Shown: piece by piece, positions 11,222 to 20,509 of the stretch
Numbering within the stretch: the first letter of the stretch is position 1
Layout of the letters: each line of letters opens with the position of its first letter
Assembly: GCA_030144725.1 (NCBI GenBank)
Contig: JASKMD010000021.1
Span: 4,905,509-4,969,508 of the forward strand
Origin: Haematococcus lacustris
Taxonomy: Eukaryota; Chlorophyta; Chlorophyceae; Chlamydomonadales; Haematococcaceae
Direction of reading: 5' to 3'
DNA: 64,000 nt
Program-made: the position numbers and the translations under genes
Notes under the pieces: model-generated
The model's input: only the letters and a program-made list of their open reading frames with translations
What the model was told of the DNA's origin: nothing
Database searches by the model: none

Positions 11222-11460
11222 TCATCCGTGCAGAAATGAGTAAGAAAGGTATCTCTTGAGCCACGGGGTGCAGCCAATGGCGGGGGTGACCAACTGCCTC
11301 ATGCCCATGTCATGCTCTGCCAGCAAGTAATACACCACCTGGTTTACTGCTGCTTGGGTAATGGTTGCCGACTGCTCCTTCCCATCTGTCATCACATACA
11401 CGGTCTGCTCCTTGTGGGCCCCCTCTTTGTTCTTCAAGTACCTCTTGGAGCCTATTGATC
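11222..11460 (-). CDS. Orphan exon or fragment, unrecognised protein
   Basis: A minus frame open from about 11460 to a TGA at 11222 reads RYLKNKEGAHKEQTVYVMTD, then TQAAVNQVVYYLLAEHDMGM and PAIGCTPWLKRYL. Composition and codon choice look like real protein rather than a shadow frame. No start or conserved domain can be named and no partner exon is visible. It may be a piece of a transposon protein. Confidence 0.25.
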
Positions 11461-12380
11461 AAGGGGCCCCCACGCATTGATGCTGTTGGCACTGCTGTGC
11501 TTCTGCCGTGATCTCTAGTTCCAAGCCCCGTTCCAACGTACATCAGGTCCGCAGGCACGGTAGGGTCGGATACCCGGCAACATGCCCGACCAGCTCAGCG
11601 TGTGGCTTAGCGCAGCCGCACTCCGACGCTTCAATCCGCGTGTAAATCTGTGCAGTTCAATGGGACCTGCTTTCCTAGGATTTGTACAAGAGTAAGGATG
11701 TACAATCCATTATGTTTTCCGCCGCCCGCACGACTGGCTGCAGCTCTTACTGGTCTGACCCCATAGAATTCTTCTGTGCTATAGCAGCCGCCCGGGGAAT
11801 GATAAGCGTCGCAAATGGTGTCAGATTAGTGGATGTTGCTCCTTTTGCTCGGCCTGTTTGAATTGGCCGAACAAATGGAGCAATTTGAAAACAATCTCTT
11901 CACACACCCGTGCCGTGGCAGCTGTTTAGGCTGAGTTCTTGGCTTTCCTCGGGAGAAGAGCAGTGGACCAGAGGATATACAATACATCCCACCAGAATGG
12001 GGGATGTAGATGTCAATTGGGATGAAAGGTATGTGTCGTGAGGGAGAATTCTCTCCGGCTAGCACCCTGGCAGGGTGCTCCTTGCGTGAGGGGGGTGGGG
12101 TGGGTGCTGTGATCAGGTTTGATCGGGTGCTGCATACGGCACCGAATGCGGCACCTGGCGATCCCATTTAGTGTGACGTTCAACCAAAGAAGCAAACCCG
12201 CACCCTACTTCACAACAACATCCATTGTAGCTGCGAGACTGAATAACGTGCCGCCCACCGCGCCCACCGGCAACTTGCTTACCACCGGCGGAGCCCAGAA
12301 GTGCCGCACCTGGCTCAGCATAGGGCGCATCTAGACTTCGTGGCCATTGAATCGTCCCATTAGAACTACTTGCCGGGAGT
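11460..12380. other. Intergenic stretch upstream of the AP2 gene
   Basis: No gene is supported. It contains the hairpin at 11835-11884 and presumably the promoter of the AP2 gene. No TATA box stands out. Confidence 0.3.
11835..11884. repeat. Imperfect hairpin, 20-bp arms and 10-base loop
   Basis: The left arm GTTGCTCCTTTTGCTCGGCC pairs with the right arm GGCCGAACAAATGGAGCAAT with about three mismatches around the loop TGTTTGAATT. It could be a small foldback element or a transcribed hairpin; there is no evidence for either. Confidence 0.5.
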
Positions 12381-12557
12381 GAAATAAGGGTGGTATGTGC
12401 AAGTCGCGCCAGGGCTGTTAAGGCTTGCGAAGCACGATGTGTGGTTTGTCTGAAAACCCTGACACTTCACGTACACATCGCAACCGCATTAAATCCTGGA
12501 AGGCGGCCTGATACGCAGCCGCGGTTGGCAACCAACCCAGCAGGTGCCAATGCGCAT

Positions 12558-14042
12558 ATGGACGAGTTTATCACCCCCTTCCATGATGCCGACACTGCTC
12601 TGGGCCGAGTTTCATGGGACGAGGATGTGGCACGGCCTGCCAACATGGGCAACAAGCATGGATTCCGCGGGGTTAGTGACGGGCAATGGCAGCAGGTCTG
12701 GGCATGGGCAGCATGGGTGATAAGTCTGACATGGCCTGGACAGATCTGCACAGGACATAATTTTCCGGGGCTCTGGCAAGAAGGTCGGTTAGGGTCCTAA
12801 AACTGTGTCCCTCCCTCCAGGACCACACATCCCTTGAGACACTCGCACAACTCCCCTCCCCCTCCCCCTCCCCCTCCCCCTCCCCCTCCCCCTCCCCCTC
12901 CCCCTCCCCCTCCCCCTCCCCCTCCCCCTCCCCCTCCCCTCCCCCTCCCCCTCCCCTCCCCTCCCCCTCCCCCTCCCCCTCCCCCTCCCCCTCCCCCTCC
13001 CCCTCCCCCTCCCCCTCCCCCTCCCCTCCCCCTCCCCCTCCCCCTCCCCCTCCCCCTCCCCCTCCCCCTCCCCTCCCTCCCCCTCCCCCTCCCCCTCCCC
13101 CTCCCCCTCCCCCTCCCCCTCCCCCTCCCCCTCCCCCTCCCCCTCCCCCTCCCCCTCCCCCTCCCCCTCCCCTCCCCCTCCCCCTCCCCCTCCCCCTCCC
13201 CCTCCCCCTCCCCCTCCCCCTCCCCTCCCCCTCCCCCTCCCCCTCCCCTCCCCCTCCCCCTCCCCCTCCCCCTCCCCTCCCCCTCCCCCTCCCCCCCCCT
13301 CCCCCTCCCCCTCCCCTCCCCTCCCCTCCCCCTCCCGTCGAGCTCACGAGACCTCACAAGATGTGCAGTGCCCTAGAGCAGCAGCTGAGGCTACAGGCCC
13401 CAGCATGGCACCCTAGCCACTACAGGTCACTGCTGACTGCCCCTGCCTCAGGTTCGGCGCCGGCCATGGGGCAGCTATGCCGCTGAGATCCGTGACGGCA
13501 GCTGCAACAAACGCCGCTGGGTGGGCACATTTGCCACCGCGCATGAGGCCGCCCTGGCCTATGACCAGGTGGGAGCGCCCTCGTGCAGCAGCAAGTTGGG
13601 ATCAACAGGCCTAGGATCGGCAGGCTTGGATCAGCAGGCTGAGAGCTGCCGCCTCAGCACCCTGTACAGGCAAGCTGTGTGGCAGTGGGAGGGCTGCATG
13701 CTAGCTTCAGGTGGGCTGGGTCAGAATGCTGAGTAGCGGGGGGTGCCTGGGGCATGTCTGGCGCTCAGGCTGCTGTGCCGCACAGCACCCTCACCAGGTG
13801 GCAGTTGGTCGGTTGTGTCTCCAACCACTCTAACCACCCTCACCAGGCGGCAGACCAGGCCTGTGTCAGAGTGTCAGGCACGACAAGAGGGTCTGCTCAG
13901 CCCGTGCCTGCTTGTCTCAGCCCTGCTGGTCGCCACCATGCAGGCTGCACGAGCGCTGCACGGCACCAAGGCAAAGACCAACTTTACGTACGACAGCCCA
14001 GACGTCCTTGACCCCAGGCGGCCGCGCAAGCAGTCCCGCCAG
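12558..14042 (+). CDS. AP2/ERF-domain transcription factor (3' exons uncertain)
   Basis: Three exons build one AP2 DNA-binding domain. Exon 1, 12558-12671, starts at ATG ([16 protein letters not shown]) and ends NKHGFRG at donor GGG|GTTAGT. Exon 2, 13452-13568, follows acceptor CCTCAG and reads [15 protein letters not shown] then [20 protein letters not shown]. Exon 3, from 13944, follows CATGCAG and reads [20 protein letters not shown]. All joins are phase 0, giving the classic YRG (here FRG), WVGTF, EAA.AYD and RA...G..A..NF elements. The frame is also open upstream to 12390, so an earlier start is possible. Exon 3 can end at donor CAG|GTGCCA (14042) or read on to a stop at 14093. Q-rich segments at 14328-14361 and 14821-14870 may be later exons, before the assembly gap. 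Nuclear DNA-binding regulator by family; target genes unknown. Confidence 0.8.
12851..13336 (+). repeat. (CCCCCT)n microsatellite in AP2 intron 1
   Basis: About 485 bases of near-pure CCCCCT with occasional CCCCT units fill most of the 780-base intron between the first two AP2 exons. The long open frames here are repeat artefacts. Confidence 0.95.
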
Positions 14043-14319
14043 GTGCCACTCTCAAGGCCCCGTAGGGAACCAAGGATGAAAACAAAGAATTAAACATAAC
14101 AAATAAAAAGAAACCATGAATAGAATGCAAGGAACAAGTATTGATAAACAAAAACGATGAATGAAAGCACGACGGGAAGGGTGACCAGTTCGATTGCTGA
14201 GCATGCGGCAGGGAAGCTGCAGAGCAGCTGGGGGGTTCTTGACAGCCCCTGCAGTGCTGCACTGCCCGCTGCCTCACCTCCCTGGATAGCACCCCACACC
14301 TGCTTGACAGTGCCCAAAG

Positions 14320-14324
14320 CAGTG

Positions 14325-14365
<41 letters not shown>

Positions 14366-15440
14366 CCCCCTCCCTGGACCCCCCTCCCCCTCCCCCATGC
14401 ACCCCCCACCCTCCTCTGCCCTCCTCTGCCCACCTTTCCCTGAGCACCCCCCCCCTCCCCTTCCCCCTCCCCCATTAACTGCCACACCTTCCACCTTCCA
14501 CCCAGCCCCCTCCCTCATGCAATGCTCCATGCAGGCATCCATAGACCCAGACCCACATGGGCCCCTGCCCGCCCCCCCCCTTGCCCCTACCCCCCCTGGG
14601 GGTAGGGCCATGCGTCACCCTCCCTCTCAACACCCTGGCCAGCTGCGGCAGCACCTGGCTGCAGCCCCCTGCTGACCTGGACCTAGCCAGCGCCCCCTTA
14701 GGCCCCCACATGGCCTGGCCTGGCCCGACCCACCCATGGCCCTGGCCCCCTGCCTTGCTCTGGCTGGAGCCGCCCGCCCCCCAGCTGCCACCCCAGACCT
14801 GCTGACCTCTGCCCACAGCAGCGCAGGAGCAGGGGCAGCAGCAGCAGCAGCAGCAGGGGCAGCAGGGGCAGCTGGGCGGGCAGTGTGGGGCACCCCCTCC
14901 CCCTTACAACCCTGCCTGGGTGTAGACAGCAGCAGGTGGCTGGGGGGAGGGGCCAGGCACAGGGCCTAGGTCTCAGCAGCGCCCTGCCCTCTGACCTGCC
15001 CCTGCCGCTGGCCCCCAGGCCTTTGGCTGCCCCTCACACACTGTCGCAGGGCCATAGCCTGAACAGGACACAGGCTGGGGGGCAAAAGTCACTCTTTGAC
15101 CCTGTGGGGGTAGCCTGGCCCTGTGAGTATGGGGGGGGGGCCGGAGCCCTGGGCTGCCAGCAGCAGCAGCAGCCTAGCTACGCACCCCCCCTGCTGCTGA
15201 CCCCCACCTTACCCCCGACCAGGGGTGCAGAGGCTGCTGGGTGCAGCCAGGACGACAGTAGGGGAGGGGGGGGCTGGTGGACATGCAAACATGTGGGTGG
15301 CAGTGGGGGAGGGAGCAGCAGCAGCGGGGAGGCCAGCTTTGCTTGGCTGCCCCCACCCTCCCCACCCCAACACCTGCACCTCACCCCATGCCCCTACACC
15401 CATCCTGGTGGTACCCTCACCCCTACCAAGCAGCAGCAGC
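14320..15440 (+). other. Downstream AP2 region, Q/P-rich, possible 3' exons
   Basis: Contains a CAG tract (14328-14361) reading VWQQQQ... in one frame and a second Q/G-rich stretch after a CCCACAG acceptor at 14818. A third short Q tract lies at about 15160-15175. Such Gln-rich regions are common in algal transcription factors, so these could be 3' exons of the AP2 gene, but no stop or exon boundary can be fixed before the gap. Confidence 0.35.
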
Positions 15441-15940
15441 NNNNNNNNNNNNNNNNNNNNNNNNNNNNNNNNNNNNNNNNNNNNNNNNNNNNNNNNNNNN
15501 NNNNNNNNNNNNNNNNNNNNNNNNNNNNNNNNNNNNNNNNNNNNNNNNNNNNNNNNNNNNNNNNNNNNNNNNNNNNNNNNNNNNNNNNNNNNNNNNNNNN
15601 NNNNNNNNNNNNNNNNNNNNNNNNNNNNNNNNNNNNNNNNNNNNNNNNNNNNNNNNNNNNNNNNNNNNNNNNNNNNNNNNNNNNNNNNNNNNNNNNNNNN
15701 NNNNNNNNNNNNNNNNNNNNNNNNNNNNNNNNNNNNNNNNNNNNNNNNNNNNNNNNNNNNNNNNNNNNNNNNNNNNNNNNNNNNNNNNNNNNNNNNNNNN
15801 NNNNNNNNNNNNNNNNNNNNNNNNNNNNNNNNNNNNNNNNNNNNNNNNNNNNNNNNNNNNNNNNNNNNNNNNNNNNNNNNNNNNNNNNNNNNNNNNNNNN
15901 NNNNNNNNNNNNNNNNNNNNNNNNNNNNNNNNNNNNNNNN
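15441..15940. other. Assembly gap (500 N)
   Basis: An exactly 500-base run of N flanked by CAG-type repeats on the left. Gene structures reported across it are unreliable. It probably hides the end of the AP2 gene and the start of the OPR-like gene. Confidence 1.
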
Positions 15941-16320
15941 GCAGGGGCCCACAAGCAGGTAGGAGGGGAAGGGGGGGCCATGCAGGATATGGAGGGCAAC
16001 CGTGCCCATGGCGTTTGGTGCTTGCCCATCTTGTTGTGCTGGATGTCAAGGAGCAGTTGAGAGAAGCATCCATGTTGGGTAGGTGGGTCGCCTGCCCTCA
16101 ATGTACCTCTACCTGCAGCCCCCTCCTCCCTTGCACCTCAGCCACCACGCCCATGACCTGACGCTGGACCCTGCACAGTGTCAGCAGCAGTGTCTCGTCA
16201 CACTCGTTGCTGTAGCAAGCTGTATGGCTGATGCATGCAGTAGGTGTAAGGTGAGGGGGAGGACATGTTGGGTGTAGGGCATGGCTGCTGCTGCGCTGCT
16301 GTGCGGCTGCAGGCTGCCAC

Positions 16321-19165
16321 GGTATGGGGCTCAAGACCTGGCCAAACCTGGCGTTTGGCCTGGCCCGTCTGGAGCACACACCCAGCGCCGTGTGGCAAGC
16401 AGCAGTCATGAAGCGCTTCAGGTGGGGCGAAGGGAGCGAGAGGGGGAGGGGGGCGGGGGCACGGGAGGTGGGGGTGGGGGTGTGAAGGAGGAGGGGGAGA
16501 GACTGGCAGCAGCCCTGGCCACTGCCTGCCTGCCTGCCCTGCCTGCCTGCCCACCTAACCTCCAGGGAGGCTGTGGGCGTTGCTGGCGCCACCGCCCCCT
16601 TGCTTTGTCAAGCTCGCCTGGGCTTTGGCTAAGTTCCAGGTACGGTCCCTGCCCCTGCCCCTGCCCCTGCCCCTGCCCCTGCCCCTGCCCCTGCCCCTGC
16701 CCCTGCCCCTGCCCCTGCCCCTGCCCCTGCCCCTGCCCCTGCCCCTGCCCCTGCCCCTGCCCCTGCCCCTGCCCCTGCCCCTGCCCCTGCCCCTGCCCCT
16801 GCCCCTGCCCCTGCCCCTGCCCCTGCCCCTGCCCCTGCCCCTGCCCTGCCCTGCCCCTGCCCCTGCCCCTGCCCCTGCCCCTGCCCCTGCCCCTGCCCCC
16901 TGCCCATCGCCCATCGCCCATCGCCCATTGCCCCTGCCTCTTGTCCTAGCCCTTGCTGTACCTTCATCGTTATCCAGCCACTGCCCTCAGGCCCAGCCCA
17001 GCTTCAACTGGCTACTGGCCTTCTGCGGCGAGCTGCGGTCTCGCATTGACCTGTACACGGCACGAGAGCTGGCCTCACTGGTGTGGTCCCCTGGCAAGGT
17101 ACAGCCCGCGCACCCTGATGCAAAATGTATCGCAGTGTCGTGGCCCGGCGGCCTGCTCCGTCGTCTTGCCCGGCGGCGTAGCGGCGGTCGTTGAGGAGTT
17201 GCAATGTGCCTCGACCGCATGTCTCCGCCCGGTCGCAGGCTGCACCACAGCCCCGACCCGGTGTTTCAAGAAGCTTGGTTCCGCGCCGCCACGCGCCGCA
17301 TCACGAATTTTATGCCGACCACGTTACTGTTGGCGCTGAGGTCACTCGCAGAGCTGCAACTCAGCGACCTGCCGCCGCCGGGCAAGTTCATCGTCACGAT
17401 GTTGGACCGCAGCCAGGTGAGCACGCGGTGCAATGATACCGATGACGATGGTGCGTCTCAATTCGCCTGTTCAGTAACGTCCAAACGACTAAGTCGGGTG
17501 ACATCCACACTTACAGCGTAAGGCGACAATGCATGCGCGCCTGAACGAGGTGTTCAAAGTGGCCTGGGTGCTGGTAAAGTGCACGTTGCGTGCAGGGCTT
17601 GCTGCGGAGTCTAAACGCGGACGAGTGTAGCGCGCTGTTGTGGTCGCTTGTGGCTCTGCGCGTGAAGCCAAACGAACGGTGGATGGACGCGCTGATGCGG
17701 CGTGAGTACCGGCTGCACCCCGAATCGGGCCGGGCAAGTTCCCCACATGTGCGCGCTCGAGATGTCAACATGACCGCTCAATGTGTTCATTGTGGCGGTG
17801 GAACCGGGCATTAGTCAGACAGGGCTAGGGTGGGTTGAATTTGGTAGTATGTGTCCGGGTTTGGGTACAGTGGCAAGGGCAGGGGCGGGCGCACGGGGGG
17901 GAGGGGCCAAGCCAGGCCGCTGGCAGGGGCGTTGGCCCTATACCCGCGCAGTTCGACCTGCAGCCGTGTGCATGCAGGCCTGGAGGGTTGTGAGGCGCTA
18001 CCCGCAGCCTCCTGCGCTGTCTGACCTGGCCCTGGCGCTAGCACGCCTCCGCTATCAGCCTAGTGAGGAGTGGGCTGCATTGGTGGAGGCGCAGGTATGC
18101 AAGGGGCGGAGGAGGGGGTGGGGTGCAGAGCAGGGCAGGAGGGGAGGTTGGGGTGCAGAGCAGGGCAGGAGGGGAGGTTGGGGTGCAGAGCAGGGCAGGA
18201 GGAGAGGGTGGGTTGCAGAGGAGGGACAGAGAAGGGCCGGGACAACAGGCTACAGACACCAAGCATTTCACTAGCTGCGCACCGCAACCCCTCATCAAGC
18301 CCCCTCAACATAGCACAGCACACAGCCACCATCACCATATGCGCCCCCCCCACCCCCTCCCACCAGCACAGCCTTAGCCTGGGAACCATTACCAGTGCTC
18401 CTCCAGCCCCGCGCTGGTTCTAACGCGCTTCTCCTACCGCGCTGCTCCTCCATCTGCTGCTCCTCCTCCACACAAGCACCCTCGTCCCCTCCTACACCTC
18501 CCCTTACTGTCTCCCACTCCTCCCTCATTCCCTTCATCTGCTGGACTGCGTGTGCTTGGGTGTGCTTGCAGCCTGTGCTGTGCAACGCCTCCCTCACACA
18601 TTGGATCGGCTGGCCTGTCTGTATTGGCGGATGCCATGCAATGGTGTATTCCCTCGCACACTGCATGCTGCTGGCCTGCGTGTGCTGGCCTGGGCTGCAG
18701 ACCGGGTCTGAGCTGGCTGGGTATGAGGTGGAGCAGCTGGCGGTGCTGTGCTGGGCCTGGGGTAACGTGGAGTTGGAGGTGCCTGCTGCCTGGCAGGCTG
18801 TGCTGGCAGACAAGGCAAGCAGCCAGCAGGTGAGGCAACGCAGGGTGGCCTGCCTGCAACAGGTCAGGAGAGCAAGAGGGCAGGAGGGGGGCAGAAGGGA
18901 CCCACCCTCTCCTCCTGGCCCGCCCACTGGCCCTCATGCCTACCCTTGCGCATGCTTCCTGTGTGTGGGTTTGGTGCCAACATGGCAATGTGCATGAGGG
19001 TGCTACACACGCTGAGGTAGGCTTTGCATGTGACATCTCAGGTTGTGCGCCTCCCCCATGCTGCTGTGGCTGCTGTGGCTGCTGCTGCAGGGCTTGGCAG
19101 TGGAAGGGGATGTGCGCCGCCTGATGGAGCGCAGCGTGGTGGCCCGGGTCGCCAGCCTGTCCTGA
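16321..19165 (+). CDS. OPR-like (octotricopeptide repeat) protein, 5' end unresolved
   Basis: At least eight short exons carry degenerate helical repeats with an 'L..L.WAL..L...P...W' pattern typical of OPR proteins, which bind organelle RNAs in Chlamydomonadales. Exons: about 16321-16421 (TWPNLAFGLARLEHTPSAVW), 16570-16639 (LWALLAPPPPCFVKLAWALA), 16991-17098 (FNWLLAFCGELRSR...LASLVW), about 17205-17416 (TTLLLALRSLAELQLSDLPP), 17596-17733 (ECSALLWSLVALRVKPNERW), 17978-18094 (LSDLALALARLRYQPSEEWA), 18701-18829 (EVEQLAVLCWAWGNVELEVP) and about 19091-19165 (EGDVRRLMERSVVARVASLS, then TGA). Most joins are phase 0. The fifth exon seems to use a GC donor (CGG|GCAAGT). A possible earlier exon lies at 16010-16075. 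Expected role: plastid or mitochondrial mRNA maturation or translation (family inference). The target peptide cannot be seen because the 5' end is missing. Confidence 0.6.
16648..16898 (+). repeat. (TGCCCC)n minisatellite in OPR-gene intron
   Basis: About 40 near-perfect hexamer units between donor CAG|GTACGG (16639) and acceptor CCCTCAG (16990). Confidence 0.95.
18115..18234 (+). repeat. 30-bp tandem repeat, four copies, in OPR-gene intron
   Basis: The unit GGTTGGGGTGCAGAGCAGGG plus CAGGAGGGGA repeats four times with mild divergence in the last copy. Confidence 0.85.
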
Positions 19166-19167
19166 TC

Positions 19168-20500
19168 TGATCTGATCTGAGCTGATCTGATCTGAGCTGT
19201 TCGGGTCCAAGGCCAAGGCAGTGATGGCCCCACCTACTACCACCACTGCTCCTTGGCCCCAATCACCAGGGGCTGCACAGCCACAGGGGTCCCGGCAGCC
19301 AGGCCCTGCTAAGTGTTGGTTAATGGCACGTTACGGCAAGGGATGCCGAGGGCGACAAGGCCGCGCCTTATCAGACTGATGCTCCCAGCTGAGTTGAGGC
19401 GGGCAGCAGCTGGGTGCCCTCTGAAGAGCATGCATGGGTGAAGGTCTGCCAGGGCTAGTTCTGAGGCTCCTGGCTGCGCCTCCTAGCTGCATCTCCTACC
19501 TTACCTAGCAACACGCTCCATGGCAGCACTAGGGAGTTGGAGGCCACGGCTGTGGCACATTGACCATGACCATGATCTTGACGTGAGGGACTGAGGATTG
19601 ATGCGGGAAGCGGCCTGATGCCCTATGATGAAATGTGTGGGGGGAGTAGAGGTTAGGGTTTGGCAATTCGGTATGGCCGTCGCAGCCGTCAGTAGCCATT
19701 GCTGCGGGCTTTCTGGCTGACTGACTGAGCTCAAATCAGGCCATGCTGTTTGACTGCCGCTTGATCTTGCCCCATCTCCCAGCCGCTTGACCTTGCCCAT
19801 CTCCCATCTCAGTCCAGGGAAACCTATAACCCCTATCCTGGGGAGCCCATACACTTCTCCACCACAGGTTCAGGGAGTTTGTATGTTACGTGACCATGCT
19901 GAGTAAGGTTGCCTACGCCCTGATCTGTGACGGAGAACACCATTGCCGCTAACGCAACATGGTAGGTTCACGACAGAGGTGACTGGTGATACTGTGCCCT
20001 GTGATCATGACTGGTGATACTGTGCCCTGTGTGTGACTGGTCATGACTGGTGATACTGTGCCCTGCCCGATGCATGTCACGCACATTCCCTTTGTAAGGG
20101 GCAATTCGTTTTAATACAATGTACAGCCGCATGCGAGCGGTAGTCCCACACCGAACCAACCGCACACCGCGCTGCGCCTAGGATCGTTTTCAAATACTTC
20201 ATTGCACATGGTGCGCTGGTCGGCCAGTTTATCCATTAAGGGGATGAGCGTGAACAACGGTTCAGGGTAGGGCTCAAGGTGCCCACACCACATCGCGGAG
20301 CGGAGCACCCGACTCGCTTGCAGCTAGCTATCACACAGCTTGCTGTACCATGGAAAAGCAGGAGGGATGTATGGATCAGATGCTGGGTCGACATGCACAG
20401 AGCAACAAAATCCACCGGCAATGCTTGCAGCTGCAATCAGTTGTGCAGCCAGGATCAGTCCGCCTCCCATCCTCCACACTACATACTGGCTGGCACTGGG
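19168..20500. other. Intergenic region between the OPR-like and cyclophilin genes
   Basis: Right after the OPR stop there is a TCTGATCTGATC(TGAGC) repeat (about 19163-19199). At 19979-20064 the phrase GACTGGTGATACTGTGCCCT recurs three times. No gene is supported, but the 5' exon(s) of the cyclophilin gene should lie in the right part. A candidate ATG at 20350 (MEKQEGCMDQM...) is unproven. Confidence 0.35.
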
Positions 20501-20509
20501 CACATGCAG

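Noticed and set aside
12797..13376. Long open frames of poly-Gly/Arg/Glu or poly-Pro/Leu across the CCCCCT tract
   Set aside because: All six frames of a pure hexamer repeat stay open. The tract lies in the intron between two in-phase AP2 exons.
15174..16161. ORFs running through the N block (up to 391 aa)
   Set aside because: They are bridged only by 500 unknown bases, so no continuity can be claimed.
16418..17194. ORFs rich in CPCPCP, PLPLPL or GQGQGQ
   Set aside because: They are the (TGCCCC)n minisatellite read in different frames, between OPR-like exons.
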